A stretch of DNA of 64,000 nucleotides from Malania oleifera (taxonomy: Eukaryota > Streptophyta > Magnoliopsida > Santalales > Ximeniaceae): the NCBI RefSeq assembly GCF_029873635.1, contig NC_080418.1, positions 8,213,562 to 8,277,561 on the forward strand. The letters are read 5' to 3'. The notes beneath the pieces are model-generated. The model saw only the letters and a list, made by a program, of their open reading frames with translations, searched no databases and was not told the DNA's origin. Of the stretch, positions 23,618 through 37,036 are shown in pieces; the stretch's first letter is position 1, and each line of letters opens with the position of its first letter. Made by a program: the position numbers and the translations under genes.

Positions 23618-23960
23618 AATTCCATTTAAAAGCCCTGCTGTTATTCTAATGTCTCCATATGGATGGCGCACTGGATATACACATGTACGAGACTGCATCC
23701 GGATGAGGCATAAATAAGTTGGATGCAGTTCAATAAGTTGAATGCTTTGCGACTATATTCGTAAGTAATGGGTTGTATTAAGATGCGAGGGCTGCTATTT
23801 CAGAGTTCAACCCAAAAGAATAATGCATTTACAAATTAAAGTTTCCTGCATTAAGCAATCTGTATTCTGTCATTAATATAGTCTCAAGAGTGGAGACATT
23901 TGAGAGTGTACGGAAGACTGCGATTAGTACTGGAATAAAGCTACAGTTTTAGCCATGTCA
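23618..23960 (+). other. phosphorylase 3' UTR
   Basis: Non-coding sequence follows the TAG at 23615-23617. An AATAAA hexamer at 23934-23939 is a likely polyadenylation signal, giving a 3' UTR of roughly 340 nt. Other weaker T/A-rich candidates follow downstream. Confidence 0.5.
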
Positions 23961-24276
23961 AAATTTGTGACTTGTATTAATTTAAGAGTTAGGTGTTTAC
24001 TTTTAATTTTTCACTTCACCACAGGCAGCAGGTACTTCCCTCAGATTGTTATCCCAATTAAGGTTCTTAATGTTATTCTTGGTTCTTATGAGTAAGTGTA
24101 GAACAGTTAAAAGTATACGAACTTTTGTCTTTATAAAGCATGATAATGTAATACTGGAAAAGATAAAGAATGATTATTTGCATACTTAATCATGACATTT
24201 ATCTAGTCTTATCCTATTCTATCTTACGCAAATCACACAAGATTGAAAAACACCAAATAAATAATGTTTCTTTAAA

Positions 24277-24471
24277 GCCCCATTGGAACTCAAAAAATAC
24301 TTTTAAGGAAAGGAAATAAAAAAATATATTAACAAAAGTGAAAAAAAAATAAACATAATAAAACAAACTTTTATTTTTTATAATATTTTATATAAAAATG
24401 ATAATAAATTTTCTCCTTATTTTCCTTTCCTTTCCTTTTCTTTTTACAAAATCCTAAATCAAAACAGGCCC
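24277..24471. mobile_element. small MITE downstream of the phosphorylase gene
   Basis: The left end GCCCCATTGGAACTC and right end (reverse complement GGGCCTGTTTTGATTTAGG) flank mirror-image GGAAAGGAAA / TTTCCTTTCC blocks. About 195 bp long, non-coding, and similar in its ends to the element at 22764-22903. TAAA-like flanks are present on both sides but are too AT-rich to call a duplication. Confidence 0.5.
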
Positions 24472-25282
24472 TAAATATAAACCAACAAATAGTGGACTGG
24501 AGACTGATCAAATGATGTTTTAGACTACTGCAAGAGCAGGTACTCCGACCATATAAACAATCGCCCCTGTTTGAGATCTTCTTCTAATACATTTCTCTAC
24601 GGGATTGAGACACAAATTAAGCCACAAAGTAAAAAGAACCCCATACTCCACTACAGAATTAAAATAGCCCCGATGGTCGAAAGTGGCAGTAACGACACCT
24701 TTTCTTGGTACGTGTAAGGAGTGGGAAGTGGGACGTCATTGATGCCCAATAATGAGGGCATATAACCGTTCTCATTATCAGACCCATCCAATTATACACA
24801 AAATTAAATAAGCGACTTGCTGGCAACCCAAGTTCCCCATACAGCTCCAGTGAGCAGTGACCGAACAAGATTCTTCAAGGAAGTCTAGATTTTCAGCGCA
24901 GGAAACGAAATTAGCAATTGTAATCCATCAGGCAGAAAAATAAAAAGTAAGAAAATGAAGGCAGTACTCTACTGTAGGCTACAGTCTTAGCAATCAGGCC
25001 TTGTAGAAACCGCATGCATACTTTTTCAGGGGAATATGTTAAATCTTTGAGTTGAAAGGACAATCTTTGCAGCAGTTAAAGAGCAAATACGGATTATTGA
25101 GCATTTGACCATGAAGAACAATAAACTTCGGTCTTAAACACACCAGCCACGACAAACTTCCAAGTCGCCAAATAGTTCACTCAAAAGAAAGGCCGACTAC
25201 AACTACCCAATATACAACAGTTGTGCCAAGGCTTGAACCACAACACAGATTCATAGGAAGAGTGAGCATTTCTGAGTCCCTT
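24472..25282. other. convergent spacer and SR45a-like 3' UTR
   Basis: This lies between the phosphorylase (+) and the SR45a-like gene (-), which converge. The right part is presumably the SR45a 3' UTR. No gene or clear poly(A) signal on the minus strand was identified. Confidence 0.4.
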
Positions 25283-27459
25283 TCAGCGTGAAGGAGAGGC
25301 AGATGCTGGAGTGACGGACCTCGAAACTGATCCGGAAGATGGACTCGCACTTCGGCTCCTAGAATAGCTTCTAGATGAGTAGCAATCCCTTGAGAGCCCA
25401 CGCTTGTATGAATCACCACAAGTGTAACTCCTTGAGCTCTTCCTTGGTCTAGGGGTAATACTACGAGAGTAACTCCTACTCGATCTCCTCCTCCGCCTAG
25501 GTGAAATGCTCTGTGAATAGCTCCTTGAGGACCTTCTTGGCCTGGGAGAGACACTACCAGAGCCAATCCGCCTTGAGCTCCGTCGTGCCCTAGGAGAGAT
25601 GCTTCTGGAGAAAGAGCGATGGTAGTATCTTCTATGGTACCTTTCATCAGGCAGGTAGTACCCTGAATCATAAGGAGAGTAGGAACGATCGCGCCTATGA
25701 ACTGGTGACCTACTATAGGGTGAGCGAGATCGTGAGAGGGACCTCCGTCGGCTGTAGTAGGGTGAATATGTCCTGTGCCGACTGTAGTTGGGTGAATATG
25801 ATCGGCGGCGATGACTATAGTGCGGAGAATATGACATGCTCCTGTCGCGCTCAGATGAATAACTGTGAGAGCGGCTCCTTCGATAAGGAGAGTAGCTTGG
25901 GGAACGACGACGCACTAATTCAGGCACCAAAGGAATTGAAGACACAAGTGGGTAGCCGTAAGTAAAACAGAAAAATAAACCACCATGAGACTAAATAAAC
26001 TTGAGAACAGTAAGTTAAAATAAGCATTAACAGAAAGAAACATAAGCAACCATGAAAATTAAAAAACAAGGAAAACATCTTACCCCGAACTGTTCTCAGC
26101 CCAAGATACTTCCCTGGGGTAGGCGTCCGACCTCTCCGCCTCCTAGCCTGCAAGTTTATAAAAATCCTAGCATAAGGATGATGAAATCAGACACTAAAAT
26201 GAAGCAAATGCACAAAAAACAGGCTTAATTTTGATCAACATGTAGACTCTCAAAACATCATAACAAGTAACTGAAAGCATAAGGTTAAATTGCTCAAAAA
26301 GAAGAGAAATGCAGGGCATACAACCCTCTGGGTTAATTGTCTGATATTTGCTTGAGGTGTTTGATTTGATTGTTTAGTTGTGGTAAGACTTTTGGAGTTT
26401 GGTGAAGAGCTGCTACACACAGCTAACCTGCTGCCACAAAAACTCAGGCGAAAAGCACACAACTTTCAAACTCAAGGAACAAATAGGAAACCACATTGAA
26501 TCCCGACACAATGACAAGATCAGAAAGCAACCAACCAACAAAGAACTGACACATCAAATTATCAAACGGGAGGGAAATGTAAACATTTTAGTATTACCTT
26601 CTCCACTGTAATGACACGACCTTCAAGTACTGATCTGTCCAAATACTTAATGCAGCGGTCAGCCTCGTCAACAGTGGACATTGTAACAAAACCAAACCCA
26701 CGTGATTCTCTTGTCCATGGATCGACCACAAGGTGAACATCCACAACCTAAAAAGAGCCAGCTACCATTAATTAAGAGTACAATAATGAAGTTGCCTAAC
26801 CATGAAGCCATAGATAGCCTTTGTCATTCACACATCAGTTCAAATGGTACTACAATAAATGATTTTTTAAAATAAATTATAATCTCAATGGCTGTATACT
26901 AAATAAGTATCTTGCAAAGAGCTCTCTGTTTTGTAGAATGGAAGGCAAGGACATAAATAATTTTAAGCAAGACCAAACAACACAAAAAAAAGAAGAGGCA
27001 AAAAAAAAAGGAAAGTCATGTGTTTGAATACCATTCCCTCGCTTGAAAAATGCTTTTCGAGCTCCCTCTTAGTGATGCGAGGTGATAATCCAGTCACATA
27101 TAGATTGTTTCCAGGGTTTTCTGCATCACTTGATTCGCGGCTCCTGCCAAGAAATTCAAATTACAAAAACAGTTAACTTTGTAGTGCCATGAAAAGCCAT
27201 AAGCATATAGCTGGTTTTAAAAAATAAAGCTTGGGAAGCAAGACAATACCTTGATCGGCTCCTCGACAATGACCTTGACAAAGACCTCGAGATAGACCTG
27301 CTGTACCGCCCATATGGGGAAGGTGAGCGAGAATACCTGACATACACAATATATAAAGTGCCATGACAAACAAAAAATGAAAAATAATTGCACTAAAAAC
27401 CCAAAAAATTGTAAATGGAAGATAATAGACACACACCTTGATCTTCTGGAGTACGACAT
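25283..27459 (-). CDS. SR45a: transformer2-like SR splicing regulator, SR45a type
   Basis: A nuclear SR-like protein that binds pre-mRNA and spliceosomal partners to steer splice-site choice; Arabidopsis SR45a responds to heat and strong light. Coding exons (minus strand): 27459-27437, 27336-27250, 27143-27032, 26747-26598, 26147-26084, 25914-25283, all GT-AG and in phase, giving 355 codons (Arabidopsis about 382). Layout: a short N-terminal RS region (1-43); one RRM (about 49-124) with RNP2 LYVTGL at 51-56 and RNP1 RGFGFV at 90-95; a TRA2-type linker GRTPTPGKYLG; then a long Arg/Ser/Tyr/Pro-rich C-terminal RS domain to 355. ATG directly follows the TTTCAG acceptor of the 5' UTR intron, so no upstream coding exon is expected. 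RS-domain-RRM-RS order separates it from ordinary SR proteins. Confidence 0.93.
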
Positions 27460-27610
27460 CTGAAAGAACATTAAAAAATGAAAAAAAAAAAAGAGATCGA
27501 TATTATTATAAATCTCAAAATATTAAACCACCACTGGATATCAGTCCTGAATTCCATAAGCAACACAGAACAACTTGATATGTAAAAGAAAGTCATTTAA
27601 ACTTCTTATG

Positions 27611-27840
27611 TCATTGTAACCTTTTAGCAGAACTACCTACAAACTTCTGAACACTAGAATACAAGAGTATACGTTACCACAAAAAGCATAAGGAAAGCAA
27701 TAGAGAAAATGTAATGAAATGTTGTTGTAAACCTTGTAACAGAATACCTACAAACTTCTAAGCCCTAAAATACAAGAGAGATTATATGTAACCAAAAATT
27801 GTATGAACAAAGCATTAGGTAATATGTAGTGAAACCAGTA
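27611..27840. repeat. tandem duplication, 2 copies of about 112 bp
   Basis: Two adjacent copies within the SR45a-like 5' UTR intron share ACCTACAAACTTCT, AATACAAGAG, an AAAGCA..AG block and an ATGTA.TGAAA end. The second starts near 27727. They are diverged by indels, so not recent. Confidence 0.6.
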
Positions 27841-28260
27841 ACTTTGTCTAAATTGATCTTAAAGAATGGCAATCCTGCAGCAGCTTGCCACAAATATAAT
27901 TTGATAGGTACAGCCTACAATTACAAAACATACAATTCTACACCAAGCTTCAAATCAAGATTACAATGTTAATTCTTAACTTATAATTTGTATATACATG
28001 CATGCATATGAGATGAAATCATGGGATTTTTCTTGAAAAAAGGTTTAGGCCTTTAACAAATTGAATAACATGACGAAAATGTAATCACTGTCATATCAAA
28101 ATTCCGAAAATACTTTCCTTCAATCAATTCATTTGCTGCTCATAAAGGCAATAGATACAGAAAGTCTTGTATTCCTTAAATGAAATACTTTAGAGCACTC
28201 TAATTGTTGACTGACAGTTTTGCTCCTGTGATTTTTCTATCAGTTCTTAATTTTGTATAT

Positions 28261-28797
28261 TCTCTAGATTCTTTACCCAAATGCATACACCTTGCTAATT
28301 ATTTGAAAAATATTTAACCATTTCTTTCACTGGATTTTATGATTTACCAAAGCATCATTATGCTATGTTAGAAATAAACCTAATTCCATAAATCAAAAAT
28401 CCCAACAAAACAACAATAATAAACATTTACCCAAATGTTTTATCTCTAGATTCTTTACCCAAATGCATACTCATAAATTATTCAAAAAAAATTTAATAAT
28501 TTCTTTTACAGGATTTTATGATTTATCAAAGCATCGATAAGCTATTTTAGAAATAAACATAATTCCATAAATCAAAAAATCAGATAAAACACAATAATAA
28601 ACATTTACCCAAATGTTTATCGCTAGATTCTTTACCCAAATGCAGACTCTTTATTAATTATTCGAAAAACATTTAATCATTTCTTTTATTGGAATTAATG
28701 ATTTATCAAAGCATCGTTATGCTATTCTATAAAAATACCAAATTCCATAAATTAAAAATCCAGACAAAACAACAATAACAAACAGCATGCAAGTTAT
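28261..28797. repeat. tandem array, 3 copies of about 180 bp
   Basis: Copies start at about 28261, 28443 and 28621. Each opens with CTAGATTCTTTACCCAAATG and contains TTTAT(C)AAAGCATC.. and AATTCCATAAATCA-like blocks; the first two end in an AATAATAAACATTTACCC block. The array sits inside the 5' UTR intron of the SR45a-like gene, about 300 bp from its 5' splice site, and is not related to the duplication at 27611-27840. Confidence 0.75.
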
Positions 28798-29103
28798 CAT
28801 CCCAAAGATCGGTCATCAATATCGTCATAAAAAAAAATTTAACCCCATACATCACTATGAGACGATCAAAAGCATCGCTATCATGTCATAATATCATTTG
28901 CCCACAAATCACAAAATCCTATACAGATAGAGCGGCATTACCAGGTAAAGGCACCCAAATCAACAAGCATAACCAAACCAAGAATAATAATCAAAAGAAT
29001 AACTTAAAAGTAGAATTAAAATGATACAAAAATCAAAAGAAACTTAAACAAACTAAAAATTACGATCTGAATCACGACCCCGATCATTCAATCAAAAACT
29101 CAC

Positions 29104-29260
29104 CTTCCCAAGAGATCGCACAAACTATCGCTTCGAAAATATTCTCTCGCTCTCGCTCTCTAAAGAACCTGCTAACCACGCATCGGCTTGAGATCGGCAG
29201 AGAGGAAAAATGAGACCTAGCAGAAGTTTCTGGAGAAGCGGACGCGAAAATATATTAAAA
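29104..29260 (-). promoter_or_regulatory. SR45a-like 5' UTR exon and core promoter
   Basis: On the minus strand an untranslated exon ends at 29104 with GGGAAG followed by GTGAGT, pairing with the TTTCAG acceptor at 27460 to make a 1.64 kb 5' UTR intron. A TTTTAATATA TATA-like block is at 29260-29251. GAAGTTTCTGGAG at 29223-29235 fits three alternating GAA/TTC units with one mismatch, i.e. a heat-shock-element-like site. The CT/GA-rich leader is at 29140-29165. Transcription start is inferred, not shown. Confidence 0.5.
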
Positions 29261-29269
29261 TCCGGTTAT

Positions 29270-30215
29270 ATCCGCTGTGGGCCGAGTTTCAATAATCCAT
29301 GGGCTTGCTCTCCGGTTCGGGCCTCTTATGTTTGACTTTAAGCGCTAAAAAGCGCCACGTCTACTGATAGGGTGTTTTTCGTCCAAAATCAAGGACGACT
29401 GCTTGATGTGGCTTCCTGTGATTGGTTAACTTATTTTTAAAGTGACAACTTAACCGAAAGGAAGTCTGCAACCAAGACCACAGAATCGAGAGAATCGTTG
29501 TACGTGGCAGATGAATCACTCTTCTGTTTTTCAATTTTTGAAAATAGTAGTCGTTTGAAAATAAATTTAAAATGCACAAAAAATTAATTAAATTCGCGTG
29601 ACTTAAAACAAAATTTAATATAATATTAAAATATATATCATATAAATTCATAAAAATTTAAATTTAATTTTTTTAAGTAAATGAATATTTATTTTAAAAT
29701 TATTCATATTATTATAATTCATTATTATTGATTTATATATTTGTGAAAAAACCCTTTTATCAATTATAATAATTTTTATTCAAAATTTAAAATTACTAGA
29801 TATTAGAATTTGCATTTTGAAAGAGTAAAAAGTTGTTTTTTCATCCTTCTCTACGTATACATGCATTCTTGCAATTTTTGGCCAGCTAATTTTGCTAAAA
29901 CATCACACTAATTGTTCTCCTTATGAACATATTCAAGTATAATATCCCAAATATCATTAGGATTGGGACTAAACATAATTTAATCAAAACGAATTAATTG
30001 ATTGAGCCGAGTAAAGTCATTAAATTGGTCTGGTTAATATAATTCATTCAGTTGGTTTGGTTTCTGTTATGATAAAAAATTAGTTTTTGATTATAGTTTT
30101 GGTAGGCAAGATCGATTAAGCTTATTAACCAAATTAACCAATTTCTTATATATATTAATAATTTAATATATAAATTAATAATTTGTATATAATTGTGCAT
30201 TAATAACACATGTCA
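29270..30215. other. AT-rich spacer upstream of the SR45a-like gene
   Basis: No gene was recognised. The stretch is low-complexity and AT-rich, with scattered generic repeats around 29900-30180, up to the first LTR at 30216. Confidence 0.5.
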
Positions 30216-31549
30216 TGTAACGACCTCCCTAATTTACCGTATATATATATATATATATATATATTTCATATAATAGCATGCCAATAATCATGATAAACAT
30301 AAACATAATCCACCTAGACACGTGGGTATTGGGGAATAAACCTATCATATATCACTGACACCCTAACAGCGAAAAACATACATCATATACATAACAAACC
30401 AATGGTCCAAATACAATACCAGAGTTTTACAAACCCGTCATATAAATATACACACGTCCCAAAATGATCACAAAGTTCCCTAGGGTCACTACCCAAAAAC
30501 TCATCTGACTCAAGCATAGCGACTTGCCCTTCTAGCATGATAGATCGGGCGACTACTAACGCAGCGAAACTTTATCCACTCCTCTACCTGGATTCCCTGA
30601 AATGTTTTAGAGTTAGGGTAAGACACTTCTCAATAAGAGAAATAAATTAATATTAGTGTGTGACAACATCGGTAATTTCATATATCATAAGCATATACTG
30701 TATATAAATTGTATCTATGAAAGCTGTTTGATAATTTACTGAATAAACATATTTAAAAGTAACATACATGTCATGTTATATCTTTGTACGTGTAAATCAT
30801 CTTATACAACTATATAATACGTGAAATAAATCCCAAGATTGATAGCTAACTCGTGTCATATATTACCCCCACATGACCGGATTGTGCGGCCCGAAGGCGA
30901 GACCTAGCACTGGCTGGCCGACTATGTTAGATCAATATAAGTCTGTAAGTACGATAGGTCTGCCCCACACTAGTTCGGACTGCCAAAGGGACGTTTACAA
31001 CTCTGCACTGAAGTCACATCGACTGTCAATCTCCCACAGCCCCTTGCGGCATATGGTAGCACTAACATAGTCTGAATACATATATAGTTATGGTACCGTG
31101 CTACTTAACTGAACTAAACTAAGTCATCTGAGTACTGATATTATATACTGTATTTCATATGCTGAATATAACTATTTCACCATAGTATCTAACATAATAA
31201 TATTTTCATAAAAATAACATATCTTTCATTACGGCCCTTGTGCCGACATTTCATATCATATCATATAAATTAATGGCTCTTACGCCATTTTATATAAACT
31301 ATGGCCCTTGCGCCATTTCACATAAATTACAGTTCTTGCGCCATTTCATAAATTATGACCCTTGCGTCGTTTTATAAATTACGACCCTTACATCGTTTCA
31401 CATAAATTACGAAAAATATAATTCATGTATTGTTTTAACCATTTCTCGAAAACAATAATAGCATGAAGGTTCTAAAAACATAACATTTTGTCATCACATA
31501 AATTATAAGATTTTATACCCATGTCACACAAATTAAACCATTTTACCTG

Positions 31550-31602
<53 letters not shown>

Positions 31603-32496
31603 ATTCCCTATAAACAACAGTAATTTTTTTAAACATAATTTTATATCATACATAACTTCTAAAATAAAATGTTGTAGAATAATAAGTATTTCCATAAAAA
31701 TTCTAACTTAATTTATTCCCTTACCTAATTTTTTGAACTACGCCAACAGGAATCCCAAATTGATGCATGCGACGCTCCCTCGTACCCTAAATCAAGAATC
31801 TTAATTCCATTAAATCAACACTAAATAAAATACTATTTTAATATTTCTTAGACCCATAAATTCCAAATAAATAATTATACTCTCAAATATAACCAATTTA
31901 CCTAATTTTTCAAATCTCACTCTCGCTTTGGAGTGGAGCCTAGAAAACTCCAATTGAAAGTTTACTCACGCCAAAATGACGACGATCGCGACTAGGACCC
32001 TGTAGTGGTGCCTGATTGTCGATTTAACGACAGATTTAAGAAAAAAATAAGGATTTAGAAGAAATATATCTTTCCCCAATAATAGTGTCAACGCCGCTCT
32101 CACGACAAATCCGCTCCAGTAGAAATGTCGGTGGCGGAACTAGGAATCCAATGACATCTTCCATTTCCCGATTGACCGAATATCTACTGAGAAATTTAGG
32201 AGAGATAGAGAGAGAAGACGAGGAAAGTGACGGAGAGTAGGAGAGATACTGAGAGTTGAAATCCAATTCTAAATTCCCATTTGCCCCTAAAGATTAAAGA
32301 AGCTTCAAAAGATATTTAGAATTGGATTTAGGCATATTTATATATAACCATCATATAACTTAACTTAATTAATTCAATTTAATAATATTTAATTAATTAA
32401 TAATGAATAATTTTAATTTTATTTATTTATTTTTGTTATTTTTTTTTTTAAGGATCATAACCCTAATCAAGTATAACTATTTTTGGGGTTGTTACA
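30216..32496 (-). mobile_element. Ty3/gypsy LTR (family A), 3' LTR of a minus-strand fossil
   Basis: Bounded by TGTAACGACC and GGGGTTGTTACA, 2.28 kb. On the minus strand it is preceded by GAGGGGAGAA, a polypurine tract, so this is the 3' LTR of an element lying to the right. It has a tandem block at 31225-31400 and (AT)n runs at 30238-30264 and 31548-31590. By eye it is roughly 90 percent identical to the LTR pieces at 44053-47455, suggesting moderate age. Long LTRs and the element features nearby fit the Tekay/Del chromovirus lineage. Confidence 0.75.
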
Positions 32497-34143
32497 TTCT
32501 CCCCTCATTATAAAAATTTCGTTCTCGAAATTTGTTGAATACAACTTCAAGTAAAATCTATCGTTAACTTAACAAATTTTGAATTAACCTTTATAAACAA
32601 TTCTATTAGAACTGGTAACTGACATAAATCAATGGATTATACATCCCGTCCTAATACACCTTACTTCAATACTAACACTTAACAACTTCAATTCTCATCT
32701 CCAACCTTCCAAAGATCTAGTATCAACATTTCATGTTTAGCATATAATTGATGCTCTCGTAATATTTGTAAAATTAACCGCAAATGTTGTTTATGTTCTT
32801 CTTGAGTCTTTGAATACCCAAAAAAAAAAAGCATCCATAAATTATAGTGAATTGATCCAAGTATGGTGGATTAACTTGATTCATTATATCCATGAAAATG
32901 TAAGGTACATTGATAACCCCAATTGGTTACACCAGAAACTTATAGCGACCTTACTGTGTACTCAATTTTGTCTTTGGGATGAATAATTTTTAATTCTTTA
33001 TTAGTGATAATTTAATTGCAAATCAATCTTCAAAAATTTTGGGATTTATCAATTATTCTAATAATCCCCCAATCCGTGGATGTGGATATCAATTCCCACT
33101 GTAACGTGATTCAACTTCCAATGATTAATGTATAACCTCAAGGCCCCATTATGTCTCTTAGTGAATAACACAGGTGCAACCTATAATGATATACTAGGTC
33201 GAACAAATTCCTTATTAAGGAAATCTTCTAGTTGCACCTTAAGTTGCCTTAGTTCAGTTGATGTCATTCTATAGGAAGCAATCGACATAGGCTCCGCTCC
33301 TAACACCAAATCAATATTAAATTCAATCTCCTCTTGAAGGTAGCCCCGATAAGTCATCTGGAAAGAATATCTAAAAATTCATCACCTATGGGTAAAGAAG
33401 TTTGGGATTCGTTAACTCATATATTTCTTTCTTTACTACTACAAACCCAAAACATGTGCCCAAATTCTATCCTTCCTTAAGCACTCAGTACGTCAAGTAT
33501 GAAAGCTTATTAGTTAGAAAGAAAACCCTCATTCCATTTGGATTTCTAAATACTATTTTCTTTTAAAAACAAACAACTAGGTATATAATCAATAGATGAC
33601 CACTAATGGTTAGCCTCATCTTTAAGTAGAGAACTTACAATAATGACTCATACTCATCAAGGATCATACCTGCCAGGACATCCCAAACCAAGATGTGTAA
33701 TCATTAGCCTGTCAAATCAAATATATAAAAGGCACTTCAAACTCTCATCATAACTTTGTAATTCATTTGAGTAAAAATTATATGAACTTTCGAATATTCC
33801 CTGGAATCCTAATCACCTAATTTCTTTTCAATGTCAATCTCATTATACTTTCAAATTAGGATAAAGTATCATTTTCCTACCAAATTGATTTCTAAATTTT
33901 TCTTGCTTCCAACAGTTTTAGGATTCCACTTCTAGCATATGCTGGCAAACGTTGAATATCAAAATATAGTTGGAAAATATCCTCAATGAAAAACAAGGAT
34001 TGCAATTATGGCAAGTCTAAGTCTTGGTATACTGACTCAAGCCAACCCTGATCTTACTATAGTGGCTGGACAAATATGCAATACACATGTGTCTTGCTTT
34101 TTGGTACGAAAGACAATACTAATGAAGTTGTTTAGTCAGTTAC
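32497..34143 (-). mobile_element. internal remnant of a Ty3/gypsy element
   Basis: On the minus strand, weak reverse-transcriptase similarity is visible around 33440-33090, close upstream of the polypurine tract at 32497. The distance is far too short for a complete pol region, so the fossil has lost most of its interior. It is broken in many places and clearly old. Confidence 0.6.
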
Positions 34144-36694
34144 TGTGACGCCCCAATTTTCGTACAATTTTTTTTTTAATAAATAAATAATCACGTCATA
34201 AATCCACAACATCCACAAATCGGCCACGTCAACAATCCTAATACCATTCATACGACCCGACCCGCATTGGATACCGGGTAAAAAGTATTTTATTAAACAA
34301 CCTAACAGCGGAAGCCAGTATATACACATAAGTCAGAATACAATACCCAGAGTATTAATATACATAAATACACAACACTATCTCATACCCAAAAATAATA
34401 CAATCCTAGAAACCACACCTCCCTAGTCAAAACTCACCCTGTATCTCAGGGTCCCAGCTCCCTATGATCACGGAGCTCTACCACCTAGCCTATCTCTGTT
34501 CCCTGAAAAATTTAGATAATTTGGGTGAGACACATCTCAGTAAGAAGGAATAGATTATTTACAGTGTGTGGCCAAATGAGTAGAATTATAATACACTTTA
34601 CTTTTCAAATCACCATTTCATTTGAGAAAATACACTGATATTCACAAACATATAATCATATAAATATACAACACAAGCTTTTATAAGTTTAAAAATCATT
34701 TATCAAATCTAATGATTTTCAACACATATTTACACGCGAAGTTCCTGAGAATAGAGAAGATTACCCGCCCATACAGGTAGCTTCCCTCTGCCCTAACACG
34801 TTATGCAGCCGGGTATAGCCACATCTGATACCCATCAGGGCACTCACCTTACTCAGTAAGCTCTCAGGCGGAGAGTTTCACTTCGCTTTAATTATTTATA
34901 TTATTAACTCACACTGTTCCATTTCTCAATTTTATCATTCTTTATTTCTCAATTTCCATTCTTTCTTTCATATCTCATTTTAACCAATTTTTTCATTCTT
35001 TCACTTTTCATTTCCACTTTACTTTCCGGCTCGTGAGTATCCTCGGTATCAAATACCAACATCGCGTCTGTAACTCATGGCCATCTTGAGGATCTTTCTA
35101 TACACGCCATGCTTCCCCCCATGGTCAAGGTTGTGCGGCCCGAAGGCTGGATCTAACCGCGGTTGGCCGACCCGGTTAGATCAAATATCATATCACATAT
35201 TGCGTCTGTAGTACGACTGGCCGGCCTAATACCCTGATCCGGACTCAGGGGGCCCAACAACACTACACAATGGCACAGTCGACTGTCACGCCACACGCTC
35301 CAAGAGTCCGTGTGGTTGCACTAACACCACTCGCAACGGTACCGTGCCAAATATCATAACCATCCAACAGGGTTTACCACCACATACCCGCAATCATTAT
35401 GCGGTATTGGCATTTCATCAATTATATTCCAGTATATCACAATTCAGTTCAATATAAATATTCTCATCATTTTCTGTGCACATTTCATCATCTCGTAATA
35501 TCATATATCATATTTCATGTATTTTTCACATTTTCCCAAAATACTCATTTCTCATGCATATAATTTCCACTCACAAATAAATACCACATTTCATTATTTT
35601 CCAATATCAATAATTCACAAAATCCCATTTTCTAGGCAAAACATTTCTACTCATAATAATACCATATTACATTATTTTTCACTAATCAAATCAGTAATTC
35701 TCATTTCAATATTTTCTCAGAAATTACACATTATTATATTTTACACTCCAAAATATCACAATTTACAATTACTCAAATGCCACACAATTTATCTGATATT
35801 TATATCATAATAATTTTCAGATAAAATATCATATGCTCAATTTCACATATTCATTCAAATAATAATTCTAAAAACACTACTATAATTTATTCCCCTTACC
35901 TGACTTACTGAAAGTCTCCCTAGACTCGCAAATTCTACGCCCTTGGCGTCTGAAATTCAACTCCTGCAATTTACATTTTCCCCAAATTAATTAATCTATT
36001 TTTCTAAAATAATACCCATCTAGCCTTCCCTAGATTCCATATACCTCAAATTAATATTTAAACTATTATTTAACACCCCCACTTAATTTTCTAAATTTTG
36101 CCTGCGAGTCCCAAAATTACACCTGCGGCGCTCACCCGGACCCTAAATTCCAGAAATCCTATTTCAACCCAAAATGCTCAATATTTTAGCATTTCTAAAT
36201 TAATGCTAATTAATTAAAAATAAGCCCCTTAATAATCGCCGTACCCCAAATTTGAAGTTTTGGCCCGACACTCCCACGAGAATTCCGTCCCACTAGACTT
36301 GTAGAGAATCATCCCTAGATTCTCGTGGTGGTGTCCGTTCTTCAATTGGGCTTATATTTTGTAAGAAATTAAAGAAAAAGGGGGAAATGGCTTACCCCAG
36401 GGAATACGCTTACGCCGCTCCTACCACCGATCCGCTCCGGTAGAAATGACGGCAGCGGCGAATGGAGTCCAGTGGTATCTTCGGATTTTCGATCGGGCGA
36501 AAATCCGTCATGAAATCGAGGAGAGAGGGAAAGAGAACATGAGGAGAGAGAGAGAGAGAGAGTGTGCAGAGGCTGCGCAGGATAAGTGAAAGAAAAAGAA
36601 AAGAAAAGAAAAGAAGATAAAGAAGAAGAAGAAGAAGAAAGGAAGAAGGGGGGGGCTTGCTACCAAATTCCTGAAGCTTCTAGCTTCAGGAATG

Positions 36695-36727
<33 letters not shown>

Positions 36728-37036
36728 TATTTAATTAATATAATAATAATATATTTTATTAATAAAAAAATAAATTTTAATTAAAATTTCTTTTTCTTTT
36801 TCTTTTAAATCCGATTAATTAATTAGTTAATTAATTAAAAAAAATTATTGAATTATTGAATTATTGAATTATTTATTTATTATTTATTATTTTTATTTTT
36901 ATTTTTGGAAATCAATCCACTAATTTTATTTATTTATTTATTTATTATTATTATTTATTTATTTACTTATTTATTTATTTTTGGAAATCAATCCACTAAT
37001 TTTTTTTTTATATCTCTATTTTTGGGGTTTTTATAT
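34144..37036 (-). mobile_element. Ty3/gypsy LTR (family D), single copy
   Basis: Starts TGTGACGCCCC at 34144 and runs to a TATTTTTGGGGTTT end near 37036, which mirrors the inner end of the family A LTR although the terminal CA is eroded. It shares the ACACATCTCAGTAAGAAGG motif and the GTTGTGCGGCCCGAAGGC block with neighbouring LTRs, showing minus orientation. A (GA)n run is near 36549 and an ATAATA array at 36690-36727. No polypurine tract or coding part adjoins it, so it is a solo or truncated LTR. Confidence 0.65.

Noticed and set aside
25705-25965. Open frame on the + strand over the SR45a last exon
   Set aside because: Antisense shadow of the Arg/Ser-rich coding sequence, which keeps stops rare on the other strand.
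30873-31070. Open frame of 65 codons, recurring at 46680-46892
   Set aside because: Both lie in equivalent positions of two family A LTRs; the recurrence comes from LTR homology and not from a gene.
35517-35810. Open frame of 97 codons, His/Ile/Tyr-rich
   Set aside because: Low-complexity reading of AT-rich LTR sequence with no domain signal.
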